From Epilithonimonas sp. JDS (GTDB lineage: Bacteria; Bacteroidota; Bacteroidia; Flavobacteriales; Weeksellaceae), in contig NZ_JAJSAX010000001.1 of the NCBI RefSeq assembly GCF_021261315.1, positions 868,001 through 932,000 of the forward strand: DNA of 64,000 nt, written 5' to 3'. The notes below the pieces were generated by a model that was not told where the DNA came from, did no database searches, and was given only the letters and a program-made list of their open reading frames with translations. The translations under genes were made by a program, and so were the position numbers. Of the stretch, positions 8,341 to 16,953 are shown piece after piece. The first letter of the stretch is position 1. Each line of letters opens with the position of its first letter.

Positions 8341-9009
8341 ATGAAAATCAAGAAATTATTTCTCGCAAGTGCGCTTTCTGTAGCCACTTTTGCGACGGCA
8401 CAATTCAAACAAACACCTTTGCCTTACGCCTACAACGCTTTGGAAGGCTCGATTGACGCAGAGACAATGGAAATCCACTATTCCAAGCACGCCGCGACCT
8501 ACGTTTCCAATCTGAACAAGGCCGTCGCCGGAACACCATTGGAAAAAGAAAGCATCACCAAAATCCTTTCCCACATTTCCAAAGAAAGTCCAGCCGTGAG
8601 AAACAACGCCGGTGGACACTACAACCACGAGTTGTTCTGGACAGTTTTGACACCTGAAAAAAACACGCAACCATCTGCAAAATTGACAAAAGCCATCAAC
8701 GAATCCTTTGGAAGTTTGGACGCTTTGAAGGAAAAATTGAGCAAAGCTGGCGCAGACCGTTTCGGTTCTGGATGGGCTTGGTTGGTCGTGACGGCTGACA
8801 AAAAACTGGCAGTCACTTCCAGCGGAAATCAGGACAATCCATTGATGGACATTGCCGAAGTCAAAGGAACGCCAATCTTGGGCATAGATGTTTGGGAACA
8901 CGCGTATTACCTGAAATATCAAAACAAAAGAGCCGATTATTTGACCGCATTCTGGAACGTCACCAACTGGAAAGAAGTGAGCAAACGCTACGAAGAAGCT
9001 ACAAAATAA
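8341..9009 (+). CDS. exported Fe/Mn superoxide dismutase, Mn-type residues
   Basis: This is a complete iron/manganese SOD with metal ligands His46, His96, Asp183 and His187. The GGH loop glycine and the Gln in GNQDNPLM are the outer-sphere residues typical of the manganese type. Unusually for the family it has a clear signal peptide (1-20, ending ATAQ), so it should act in the periplasm or outside, converting superoxide to peroxide. It sits in the copper gene run, 63 nt after the SCO gene and 7 nt before the second Cys-rich mini-protein, linking metal handling with extracytoplasmic oxidative defence. Confidence 0.93.
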   Translation: MKIKKLFLASALSVATFATAQFKQTPLPYAYNALEGSIDAETMEIHYSKHAATYVSNLNKAVAGTPLEKESITKILSHISKESPAVRNNAGGHYNHELFWTVLTPEKNTQPSAKLTKAINESFGSLDALKEKLSKAGADRFGSGWAWLVVTADKKLAVTSSGNQDNPLMDIAEVKGTPILGIDVWEHAYYLKYQNKRADYLTAFWNVTNWKEVSKRYEEATK

Positions 9010-9016
9010 GCCCTCC

Positions 9017-9382
9017 TTGAAATTAATTTGCAACATATTCCTCATCCTTTATCTGGTGTGCAAACCCGCATTTCCACTGGCGGAATATGTTGTAAATTAT
9101 AATCAAATCCAGGTGCTCTGCGTCAACAAAGCGCGACCAGAAATCAATTGCAACGGAAAATGCTACCTCGGAAAAGAACTGGCAAAATCCAGCGAATCCG
9201 ATTCTTCGCCACTTTCCAAAGGCAAAAACCAGGTCCAAAAAATATTGGACTTCTACATTCCGACTGAAATTTTCAAAGCCTCAATCGAACACAATTTTTC
9301 CCTCCCAAACCTGACTTTCACGTACAAAACAGGATACACCTTCCTCTTTCTGAGCTATATTTTCAGACCACCAATTTTTTAG
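9017..9382 (+). CDS. Cys-rich exported mini-protein, paralogue 2
   Basis: This 121-aa protein starts at TTG only 7 nt after the SOD stop. It has a hydrophobic N-terminus, the shared Y-x-VNY segment, then Cys35, Cys45 and Cys49 in the same frame of conserved residues as the protein at 6889-7257 (NKA-x-PE, CNGKCYL), and ends in FRPP. Sequence outside these motifs has diverged strongly, so the duplication is old. The two paralogues bracket the YHS-SCO-SOD genes. A metal- or thiol-related periplasmic role is inferred from context; the biochemistry is unknown. Confidence 0.75.
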   Translation: MKLICNIFLILYLVCKPAFPLAEYVVNYNQIQVLCVNKARPEINCNGKCYLGKELAKSSESDSSPLSKGKNQVQKILDFYIPTEIFKASIEHNFSLPNLTFTYKTGYTFLFLSYIFRPPIF

Positions 9383-9401
9383 TTGAACATATCAATCATT
9401 T

Positions 9402-9548
9402 GGGCGATTCCCTCTCCGACGCTAATCCAGCAACTCGGGTCGGGCTGTCCGCTACTATCTTTTTGTCTTACCACATTGAGTCTATAAAACGACGTTTGGT
9501 CAAAAGACAAAAAGGATATCCGCTACCATCCCTATCGCGGGATTCTGC
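9402..9548. repeat. intergenic repeat element with inverted core
   Basis: This GC-richer segment has an internal 10-bp inverted repeat (TTTTTGTCTT at 9460-9469 and AAGACAAAAA at 9504-9513), each arm flanked by CCGCTAC-like strings. From memory, elements of this form occur between genes in Chryseobacterium and relatives; the copy number cannot be seen here. No ORF is apparent. Confidence 0.5.
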
Positions 9549-9655
9549 ATAAAATCAACGTTACAACTAAAAAATCATTTTCGTCCAATAAAATTAAAAT
9601 ACAATTATCAGTCGCTCTTCTAGAGCTTTAATTCTATCGATATCTATTTGCTATT

Positions 9656-9754
9656 AACAGTTCGCTTCTAACGAAGCTTTGCAAAGTCCCATCGGGACTG
9701 ACTGTTGGTAGAAAAAGAAAGTCCCAAAAAAAAGCTCCATAGGAGCGAACTGTT
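9656..9754. repeat. 99-bp element with perfect 11-bp terminal inverted repeats
   Basis: AACAGTTCGCT (9656-9666) and AGCGAACTGTT (9744-9754) are exact inverted ends. Inside are three small hairpins: CTTC-taac-GAAG, AGTCCC-atc-GGGACT (9686-9700) and GCTCC-ata-GGAGC. It has the size of a small palindromic mobile repeat. With the preceding element it fills the 440-bp gap before the mbnP-like gene, where no gene is seen. Confidence 0.6.
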
Positions 9755-9822
9755 AATTTATCTTATAAACATTGAGTTCTTCAATTTGTTTATATTTTCT
9801 ATCGGACAACATAAAAAATCAT

Positions 9823-10650
9823 ATGAAAATCTATAATTTTTTTTCACTATTCCTAATTGCCTTCACCTTAATCACAATCTCATCTTGTTCCAACAACGAC
9901 GATGACGATATTCAGAACACAGAACCAGGAAATCTCCAACTCAAATTCGAAAACGGATTCAACAACCTTGGAAACATCGTCCTGAATCAAACCACGCAAA
10001 CCTCGTCGAATGGACAAAAACACCAATTCTCCACGTTGAAATATGTCATCAGCAACATTTCCCTCATCGATGAAAACGGCAACGAGTTCAAATACAGTTA
10101 TAACAATCCCGACAAAGGCGCCTTCATCATCAACCAAGCAGATGCAAAAGGCGGAATCGTCTACGCCAACCTCACAGAAATCCCAAAAGGAAATTACAAA
10201 AAAATCAAGCTCGGATTGGGAATCAGCCCGACTGCTTATTTGATTGGACAAGACGGACAAGGTATTTTCTGGGAAAAAGCCAAGCAGGAAGGAATGGCTT
10301 GGTCGTGGTCAGCCGGTTACATTTTCGCAAAACTCGAAGGGAAATACGGAACATCTTCCGCAGACACCGAATTTATGAACCATACAGGAAATATGGGCGA
10401 CACAACCATTAATGGAACAGCAGACCTTTACCGGGAAGTAGTTTTAGATTTGCCAACAACCGCGAGAGTCAGCAAAGAGATTACACCATCAATTCATATT
10501 CTGGCAGATTTCAACCAATATTTGAGTGGACAAACCACTTTGACCTTAAACCAAGCCAACCAAATGGCGATGGGAAGCAGTCCGCATCTGATGAGCGTGA
10601 GCAACAACTTAATCCAAATGTTCAAGGTTGACCACGTTCATAATGATTAA
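9823..10650 (+). CDS. mbnP: MbnP-family copper-binding lipoprotein
   Basis: This 275-aa lipoprotein (SSC, Cys22) has an acidic linker and an MbnP-type domain. The diagnostic segment MAWSWSAGY contains Trp160 and Trp162; in characterised MbnP and CorA/MopE-type proteins a tryptophan of this region is oxidised to kynurenine and helps bind copper. The next gene, overlapping by 8 nt, encodes the diheme MbnH-type enzyme that makes this modification in known pairs. It is probably an outer-membrane or periplasmic copper scavenger. The ATG at 9823 gives a normal lipoprotein signal and is preferred to an upstream alternative. Confidence 0.85.
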   Translation: MKIYNFFSLFLIAFTLITISSCSNNDDDDIQNTEPGNLQLKFENGFNNLGNIVLNQTTQTSSNGQKHQFSTLKYVISNISLIDENGNEFKYSYNNPDKGAFIINQADAKGGIVYANLTEIPKGNYKKIKLGLGISPTAYLIGQDGQGIFWEKAKQEGMAWSWSAGYIFAKLEGKYGTSSADTEFMNHTGNMGDTTINGTADLYREVVLDLPTTARVSKEITPSIHILADFNQYLSGQTTLTLNQANQMAMGSSPHLMSVSNNLIQMFKVDHVHND

Positions 10651-11719
10651 TCCATTTCAACAATTCCAGAGAGGCCGATTGCGTTCTCTTTGGATTTTCC
10701 TTGTTTTCGTTTCAGGAGTTTTAACGTCTTGTTCGAATGAAATTGAAGGCGAAGTTTTCGAGGAAGACAAAGCGTACAATCTGGAAATCCCAACTTATTT
10801 TCCGGCTTTGGCTTTTGACATTGAGAAAAATCCGGTCACAGTAAACGGTGTTGCGTTGGGAAAGAAATTATTTTATGAAGGAAAACTATCCCGAAACAAT
10901 ACGATTTCCTGTGGATTTTGTCACATTCAGGAATATGCTTTCACGCACCACGGACATCCAGTCAGTCACGGCATCGATGACAAATTGGGAATGCGAAATG
11001 CACCCGCGATTCAAAATATGGCTTGGCTGAAAAATTACACTTGGGACGGCGTGAGTCATAATTTGGATGAACGTTCATTAGTGCCAATCACGACAGATTT
11101 TGAAATGGACAGCTCGATTCCGGAAGTGATTTCGAAGTTAAGTGCAGATGCGAATTATAAAAAAATGTTCAAATCGGCTTTTGGTGATGACCAAATTAAT
11201 GGCGAAAGAATCCTGAAAGCTTTGTCCCAATTTATGGTCACGATGGTTTCTGCAGATTCCAAATACGACCAAGTCAAAAATGGAAAAGCGAGTTTCACGA
11301 ATGAAGAATCTCAGGGAAAAACTTTATTCGAAAATAAATGTGCGAGTTGTCATTCAGGCGAATTATTCACGGACGAAAGTTACCGAAATACAGGAATGTA
11401 CTACAATTCGCAATACGATGACCGCGGAAGATATCGCGTAACATTAGATTGGAATGACAATATGAAATTCCGGGTTCCAAGTTTGAGAAATGTAGAATTG
11501 ACGGCGCCTTATATGCACGACGGCAGATTCTATTCTTTGGAAGCCGTTCTTAATTTCTATTCTGACAATGTGGAAAATCAACCAAACCTCGACCCAATTT
11601 TAAAACAAAATGGACACTTAGGAATTGCAATGACAAACTTGGAAAAACAATACATCATTGCTTTCTTGAAAACCTTGACCGACCAAAATTTCATCAATAA
11701 CAAAAAATTTGCAGAATAA
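10643..11719 (+). CDS. mbnH: MbnH-like diheme cytochrome c peroxidase/MauG family
   Basis: This 358-aa protein has a lipoprotein-like signal (LTSC, Cys30) and two haem c sites, CGFCH (90-94) and CASCH (233-237), in the bacterial cytochrome c peroxidase/MauG fold, with the conserved PYMHDGRF segment near the C-terminus. MbnH enzymes use a high-valent diheme state to oxidise a tryptophan of the partner MbnP. The 8-nt overlap with the mbnP-like gene and the 1-nt overlap with the following barrel gene indicate one tightly coupled operon. A plain peroxidase function is the alternative, but the MbnP neighbour argues for MbnH. Confidence 0.85.
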   Translation: MINPFQQFQRGRLRSLWIFLVFVSGVLTSCSNEIEGEVFEEDKAYNLEIPTYFPALAFDIEKNPVTVNGVALGKKLFYEGKLSRNNTISCGFCHIQEYAFTHHGHPVSHGIDDKLGMRNAPAIQNMAWLKNYTWDGVSHNLDERSLVPITTDFEMDSSIPEVISKLSADANYKKMFKSAFGDDQINGERILKALSQFMVTMVSADSKYDQVKNGKASFTNEESQGKTLFENKCASCHSGELFTDESYRNTGMYYNSQYDDRGRYRVTLDWNDNMKFRVPSLRNVELTAPYMHDGRFYSLEAVLNFYSDNVENQPNLDPILKQNGHLGIAMTNLEKQYIIAFLKTLTDQNFINNKKFAE

Positions 11720-12669
11720 TGAAGAAGCTTATATTAATTTTATTATCAATCTTTAATATTTCAATTTCAGCGATTGAGAAAGACAGTCTTTACATTCCGA
11801 AATATGACACTCACAATCTTTTGCAGACTCAGGAATTCTTCTGTGACGCTTGCGGTTGCGGTGCTGGAAATGGTTCTTCCGGCTTCGAATCTTTGTTGAA
11901 TCCACAATTCATCGGCATCAAATATTTCGCACAACATTACAAAGCGAAAGAAAATCTCTTTACGAATGAGTTGACACAAGACCAATATTTCAACACGATT
12001 CAGATTTGGGGAAAGATTCCTATTACGGAAAAACTGAGTGTTTATGGAAATCTGCCATTTCAGTTTCACGAGAAGAAGACTTTACAAGGCGACATTAGAA
12101 TCAGCGGAATCGGCGATGCGATTTTGATGGGAATTTATCAAATCCTTAATTCTAAAAATACGTTTCATCAACTCAATGGAGGATTTGGCGTCAAAATTGC
12201 GATTGGAAAGTTTGATGAGAGAGGAATTTCGGGCGTGAATCCAAGTTTCCAGTTGGGAACGGGAAGTTGGGATTATCAATTGGCTCTTAATTATAAATTT
12301 CAAAAAAATCTTTTCGCGTTGCTCATTAATACAGATTATAACATCAAAACAGAAAATAAAAAACATTACCAATTTGGAAATCAATGGAATTATGCGCTGA
12401 CTAGCTTTCAGCGGATTTGGCGAAATGATAATAGCATTATCTCAGGAAAATTGGGATTGCAAGGCGAAGTTTACGATTGGAACAAACAGTTTGGTGAAGT
12501 GATGCCTAGAACGGCAGGAAGTGCACTTTACGGGAAAATCGGCTTTGAAGCTTCTTATAAAAAATGGAGCATCGGAAGTGAAGTGATGTTGCCGGCCTAC
12601 ACGAATCTTGCGAGTGGTGATATTGAGGCCAAATCGAGATTTGGATTGTTTGTGAATTTTGGGATTTAA
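11719..12669 (+). CDS. outer-membrane beta-barrel with Cys-rich N-terminus
   Basis: This 316-aa protein has a signal peptide (about 1-18), then a short exposed segment with Cys42, Cys45 and Cys47 in FFCDACGCG followed by glycines. The rest alternates polar and aromatic residues as in outer-membrane barrels and ends in a beta strand finishing with FVNFGI. It is the third gene of the mbnP-mbnH operon (the stop and start share a base). The cysteine cluster at the mouth of a barrel suggests capture or transfer of copper, or passage of the MbnP product; this role is inferred from position and motif only. Confidence 0.75.
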   Translation: MKKLILILLSIFNISISAIEKDSLYIPKYDTHNLLQTQEFFCDACGCGAGNGSSGFESLLNPQFIGIKYFAQHYKAKENLFTNELTQDQYFNTIQIWGKIPITEKLSVYGNLPFQFHEKKTLQGDIRISGIGDAILMGIYQILNSKNTFHQLNGGFGVKIAIGKFDERGISGVNPSFQLGTGSWDYQLALNYKFQKNLFALLINTDYNIKTENKKHYQFGNQWNYALTSFQRIWRNDNSIISGKLGLQGEVYDWNKQFGEVMPRTAGSALYGKIGFEASYKKWSIGSEVMLPAYTNLASGDIEAKSRFGLFVNFGI

Positions 12670-12735
12670 AAATTAATTAAACAAAAAATACGCTCGCTGA
12701 TTGAGCTGATTTGGCAGATTTTAATGTTAAATAAA

Positions 12736-12767
12736 AAAGGAGGCGCTTTGTAAAAAGTTCCTCCTTT
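12736..12767. terminator. bidirectional terminator
   Basis: AAAGGAGG and CCTCCTTT form an 8-bp stem between converging genes (the copper barrel gene and the minus-strand barrel gene), with A-rich and T-containing flanks. Confidence 0.65.
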
Positions 12768-12783
12768 CATAATATAAATTAAA

Positions 12784-14013
12784 TTAATTGATGTAGCGTT
12801 TTGTAAACCATTTATCCAGAAAATCGATGCTGATGTTCAGCATATGATAATTTTCTTTGATGGCAATATTGCTGAAGGCACCGCGTTTTCCGTAACCATA
12901 ACCGATGTTCAAAACAATTTTGTTCATCGGAACGCCAACGCCAAAAGTAGCTTCCAATTTGTTGATTTCGCGATTGTTGACTTTATAATACCCTGTGTCA
13001 TAATTGAGACCAAAACGGTAAATTAAAGCTTCGGAAACGTTTGTCGGATTTTTCTTTTCGGGAAGAAGTTCGAAGCCTAAACCGTAAACATTTTGGTTGT
13101 AATATTTTTCATTCGTGATTGTGTTTTTAACTTCGCTCCATTTGCTTTGGGTATAATCAAAATTGAAACGGTATCTGTCATTCTTCAAAATGCTGATTCC
13201 AACTCCCATTTCCAACGGCAACGTAGAATCTTTGGAAGACAGTTTTGTGGTAAGGCTATTAGTGTAATCTTTATTTTCTGTGTAAACCATTTCTCCTTTT
13301 GCATTCAGGTTGCTTTTGAAATTGACGATGGCGCCCAAGGTCAGCTGAAGTCTTTGTTTTGAAAAATATTTGTTAAACTGAGTCCCCAAACCGTAACTGA
13401 AGCCAGTATATCTGACATTCCTGCTGATTTCCAGGTCTGAGTTTACAGTGATCGTTTCTAGACGGCTGATGGTTCCGAAGTTATTTTTCACTTTTCCTCC
13501 GACGCTCCAGTTATTATTTATTTTGTAACCGGCAGTAATTGCAAGGTTTGTAATGCCGCCGCTGCCTTCATACGTTATTGGATAATTTCCGGAAGTACCT
13601 TCGACTGGAATTGTGGAAACAAATTTATAGTTTGTGGAGGTTGTTGGCTGTACACTTGCGCCAATTGAGACTCTGTTAGAAATTCTCATTGCCAAACCTA
13701 AGTTTGTAAAATTCCCATTGATCCTTTTGTCAGAACCTTGATTGCTGGAAATATTATCATATTTTAAAGTTCCGCCAACATCGTAGATGACATTTTGCAA
13801 TCCGATAGTTGTAATGGATGCTGGATTTTTGGAATTGATATAATCCGGAGATTCGAGAGCAATTCCTGTGTTTCCTAATGAAATATTTCTGGCGTTATCT
13901 ACATTATTGAAAGTTCCAATTCCAAAGTAAGAATAAGGTGAAGAATCCTGCGCTGTTAATTTCTGCGTGAAAATGATTGCAAAAATTATTATTATTTTAA
14001 TTTTCTGATACAT
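12784..14013 (-). CDS. FadL-like outer-membrane beta-barrel protein
   Basis: This 409-aa protein has a signal peptide (about 1-21, ending LTAQ), then SSPYSYFGIG and the NISLGNTGIA segment typical of FadL-like or porin-type barrels in Bacteroidetes. Many alternating amphipathic strands follow. It probably passes a hydrophobic or small substrate through the outer membrane, or is structural. It lies 10 nt downstream of a DUF4270 lipoprotein gene on the same strand, a pairing I associate with Bacteroidetes genomes, so the two may work together at the surface. The specific substrate is unknown. Confidence 0.75.
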   Translation of the reverse strand: MYQKIKIIIIFAIIFTQKLTAQDSSPYSYFGIGTFNNVDNARNISLGNTGIALESPDYINSKNPASITTIGLQNVIYDVGGTLKYDNISSNQGSDKRINGNFTNLGLAMRISNRVSIGASVQPTTSTNYKFVSTIPVEGTSGNYPITYEGSGGITNLAITAGYKINNNWSVGGKVKNNFGTISRLETITVNSDLEISRNVRYTGFSYGLGTQFNKYFSKQRLQLTLGAIVNFKSNLNAKGEMVYTENKDYTNSLTTKLSSKDSTLPLEMGVGISILKNDRYRFNFDYTQSKWSEVKNTITNEKYYNQNVYGLGFELLPEKKNPTNVSEALIYRFGLNYDTGYYKVNNREINKLEATFGVGVPMNKIVLNIGYGYGKRGAFSNIAIKENYHMLNISIDFLDKWFTKRYIN

Positions 14014-14023
14014 AGATTCTTGT

Positions 14024-15370
14024 TTAATAGCCTAAGATGTAAAGCTTGAGTTTAGCGGGATTGGTAGAATTCTTTTGGTCTCCCAAAACGGCTTTTCCTG
14101 ACAGGACATCTGCGTAGGATGAGGGATAGATTAAAATATTATAGTTTGAATCAGAGGTTTCTGTCAGGATTGTACTGATATAATTCAACAGATCAAAATT
14201 GTACGCATAATCACTTTGAAACTCACTGTCTGCAGTAAGGCTGACCTGGATCTCAGTTGTGCCGTCCGTTTGAAGGAAAGTGGAGGTTATATTATTTTTT
14301 TTGTCTCCCGCATAATAGTACAATGGTGTTGGATTGTAAAAAGCCTTTGAATAATAACCTGCAACAGGACTTACCGACAGATCTGCACTGATAATTTTGT
14401 AATTCGTGTAAAGATTTTTCAAAGTTTTGAGGTAAGGAATTTCCACCTTTGTATAAACGCCAATTCCCGCCATCAGATAAGATCGGTTTCCTGAATTCTT
14501 GGACTCGATAGGATTGCTTGGTGTAAGTCCTGCGAGGTCGGAACCGCTAAAGTCGCTTTTGATCTTGTTGTATTGGTAAGTTGTGCTTGGATTCAAATCC
14601 AATGTGTATTTCACTTCTTCCGTTCCATTTACAGAAGTTGTGTGATAATACATCCGTACCACATTTGAGACTTTCTCCTTGGTTACATTGCTGATCTGAG
14701 CCTGATAAGAAGAACTAATCCCAAAACGAAGCATCGCATTATTATCGGAAGACGGCACCAATGCTAGGCCTTTAAAGAAATTAAGGAAATATTCCTGACT
14801 GTTGGCATCTTTACTTTTCAGAAGATTAAAAATACTCTGCCCGTAAGACTGATCCAGCTTGACTTTCACAAAACTGCTGTCGGTATTTGGTCTCGGAAGA
14901 AACTCCGCATTGCCAATTGATGTTGATGAATATTTGAGATCACTTTTATTATAAAGATATCCGTTGCTGTTGAGCTTGATACGGTCAACCATCGGCTGAA
15001 CATCCAGCTTGAAGGCTTTCAAAGTATCACCGTAATAAAAATCATTATTCGTGAGATACAATACAATAGAATCAAAAACAACATTGGTTGTAGCTGCCAG
15101 CGAGTAACTCTCCGGCGTAAGTTCAAACATCGAAGCTGAGTTGACTGTTCCAAATGTATGATCCTTAATATTACCTATTAAAATTGCACTTTTCCCGGAT
15201 GTAGTCACAGAGTCTTTCATAATGGTGGACATCTTCAGCGTCAATGTATCTATCATCACGACTTTGGACTGGGCAGACGTCAAAGAATTTCCTACTTCAT
15301 ACGTGTTGCTTTCTCTTTCACAAGAAAATAGAAGGAGGATTGCAGCACACAACAATACATATTTGTACAT
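14024..15370 (-). CDS. DUF4270 family lipoprotein
   Basis: This 448-aa protein has a lipoprotein signal (LLFSC, Cys16). The early segment (VVMIDTLTLKMSTIM followed by ILIGNIKDHTFGTV) matches the usual start of the DUF4270 family, whose members are surface or periplasmic proteins of unknown function in Bacteroidetes. No catalytic motif is apparent. It is the first gene of a two-gene unit with the barrel gene downstream, and is divergent from a kelch/two-component operon across a 220-bp region containing nested inverted repeats. Confidence 0.8.
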   Translation of the reverse strand: MYKYVLLCAAILLLFSCERESNTYEVGNSLTSAQSKVVMIDTLTLKMSTIMKDSVTTSGKSAILIGNIKDHTFGTVNSASMFELTPESYSLAATTNVVFDSIVLYLTNNDFYYGDTLKAFKLDVQPMVDRIKLNSNGYLYNKSDLKYSSTSIGNAEFLPRPNTDSSFVKVKLDQSYGQSIFNLLKSKDANSQEYFLNFFKGLALVPSSDNNAMLRFGISSSYQAQISNVTKEKVSNVVRMYYHTTSVNGTEEVKYTLDLNPSTTYQYNKIKSDFSGSDLAGLTPSNPIESKNSGNRSYLMAGIGVYTKVEIPYLKTLKNLYTNYKIISADLSVSPVAGYYSKAFYNPTPLYYYAGDKKNNITSTFLQTDGTTEIQVSLTADSEFQSDYAYNFDLLNYISTILTETSDSNYNILIYPSSYADVLSGKAVLGDQKNSTNPAKLKLYILGY

Positions 15371-15431
15371 TTTTTTCTGTAAACATACGGGCGTAGAAGC
15401 TGGAGCTAAAATATTTTCTTCCTTTCTCTGT

Positions 15432-15504
15432 TAGTTTTCGACAACCAAAGCATTTCTGTAGATCGATTTGGTTTTTTATAATGAATGATAAACTGTCGAA
15501 ACTA
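15432..15504. promoter_or_regulatory. nested inverted repeats in divergent promoter region
   Basis: The outer arms TAGTTTTCGACA (15432-15443) and TGTCGAAACTA (15494-15504) are complementary apart from one extra T. Just inside lie AACCAAA and TTTGGTT. They sit between the divergent DUF4270 and kelch genes and could be an operator or a structured leader. Nothing else is seen in this spacer. Confidence 0.45.
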
Positions 15505-15592
15505 AAAGGGCATTTAACGACAAAAAAAGCGCGTTCGTCTAAAAAATTTTCAAATCAGATCAGAATGAAATTCATTTGCATCAAAAATAAGA

Positions 15593-16576
15593 ATGGACAA
15601 CAAAGTTTCGGTTTTAATTCTTGCCCTTGCAGGAATGTTTCTATTATCAAGCTGTAAAAATGACGATGATGATGATGAGTTGGTAGGAAATTGGGTGCGG
15701 GTTTCCGATCTGGATGGCAAGCCACGTTCCAATGCTTCTGCTTTTGTGGTAAACGGCAAAGGATATCTTACCGGAGGCTATGATGGCGAATATTATTATA
15801 ATGATCTGTGGAGCTACGATCCGGACGCTAATTCGTGGACACAGAAAGCAGATTTTCCCGGTGTGAAAAGAAGTTCGGCGGTTGGTTTTGCTACAACATC
15901 ATTCGGTTACGTCGGGACCGGTTATGACGGCGTAAACAAACTGAAAGATTTCTACAAATACGATCCTTCCTCTAACGCTTGGAGTCAGATACAAGATTTT
16001 CCGGGAACTGCAAGATATGCGGCACTGGCTTTCGGTGTTGGCAGCAAAGGCTTTGTAGGAACTGGATATGACGGCAGCGAATTAAAAGATTTTTACAAAT
16101 ATGACGAAGCTGCGTCTGCCTGGACCAACATCGTAAGTCTTGGCGGAACCAAGAGAAGAGATGGTGCTGCATTTGTGATCAACGGAATTGCTTATGTCGG
16201 ATTCGGAACCAACAACGGAAGTCTGGTTTCAGATTTCTGGGCATTTGATCCATCGGCAGAAAACTGGAGCCGAAAAGCTGATACCAGCAACGACGACGAT
16301 TCTCAGAACAGAGCTTCCCCGGCAGCGTTCGCAGCAAATGGATTGGGTTATGTTTCTACAGGATCTGTAAGCGGCGTGTCCAATACAACTTGGGAATACA
16401 GCCCTTATTCAGACGACTGGACAGAGCGAACCAACTTCCAGGGATCTTCCAGAGAGAGCGCAGTGGCTTTTTCATTTGGAACTTACGGTTATGTTTTGAC
16501 GGGAAACAGCGGCTCTTCTTACTTTGATGACATCTGGGTTTTCCATCCTACAGAAACTGATAATGATGATGACTAG
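15593..16576 (+). CDS. kelch-repeat lipoprotein
   Basis: This 327-aa protein has a lipoprotein signal (LLSSC, Cys21) and an acidic linker, then about six kelch blades recognisable by the recurring GY-GG or GTGYDG, LKDFYKYDP and SNAWSQ segments. A single beta-propeller is expected, displayed in the periplasm or at the surface. It is the first gene of a run with a DUF4907 protein, a LytS-type kinase and a LytTR regulator, each closely spaced or overlapping. It may be a ligand-binding input for that signalling pair or its regulated target. Confidence 0.85.
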   Translation: MDNKVSVLILALAGMFLLSSCKNDDDDDELVGNWVRVSDLDGKPRSNASAFVVNGKGYLTGGYDGEYYYNDLWSYDPDANSWTQKADFPGVKRSSAVGFATTSFGYVGTGYDGVNKLKDFYKYDPSSNAWSQIQDFPGTARYAALAFGVGSKGFVGTGYDGSELKDFYKYDEAASAWTNIVSLGGTKRRDGAAFVINGIAYVGFGTNNGSLVSDFWAFDPSAENWSRKADTSNDDDSQNRASPAAFAANGLGYVSTGSVSGVSNTTWEYSPYSDDWTERTNFQGSSRESAVAFSFGTYGYVLTGNSGSSYFDDIWVFHPTETDNDDD

Positions 16577-16889
16577 ACCATTTTGGAACTTACTATTGGT
16601 TTTAGGTTTAGTATTAATTTCCTGTCAGAAGAAGCGCAATGAGCTTGATATTAAAATTACAAACCAGAAAACAGGCTATGGTTATCAGATTATTAAGAAC
16701 AAAAAAACCTTGATCAGTCAGCCCTACATTCCGGCCATTCCGGGAGAGCAGGTTTTCAAAGACAGCCTGCAGGCGCGCAGAACAGCTGATCTGGTCATTA
16801 AAAAAATAGGGAAATCTTCCTTTCCCAGGATCTCGGTAGATGAACTGGACTCTATGAAGATTGAATACGAGATCCAAAAACTTCAGTAG
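16563..16889 (+). CDS. DUF4907 family lipoprotein
   Basis: A short lipoprotein (signal ending LISC) with the compact DUF4907 domain: TGYGYQI, PYIPAIPGEQ-x-F near the middle and a C-terminal FPRISVDEL. The function of the family is unknown; it is often near kelch proteins and sensor kinases in Bacteroidetes. The start lies inside the kelch gene (14-nt overlap), one of three consecutive ATG codons, so translation is coupled. It is probably periplasmic and connected with the kelch protein. Confidence 0.75.
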   Translation: MMMTRPFWNLLLVLGLVLISCQKKRNELDIKITNQKTGYGYQIIKNKKTLISQPYIPAIPGEQVFKDSLQARRTADLVIKKIGKSSFPRISVDELDSMKIEYEIQKLQ

Positions 16890-16953
16890 CAATGATTCCT
16901 TCGATTCTTTTATCGGAGGAATTTTGCGCATTAAAAAAAGAATAAAAAAAGTT

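Noticed and set aside
8356-9045. 229-aa ORF antisense to the SOD gene
   Set aside because: It mirrors a well-supported SOD and gives a Phe/Cys/Val-rich sequence unlike a real protein.
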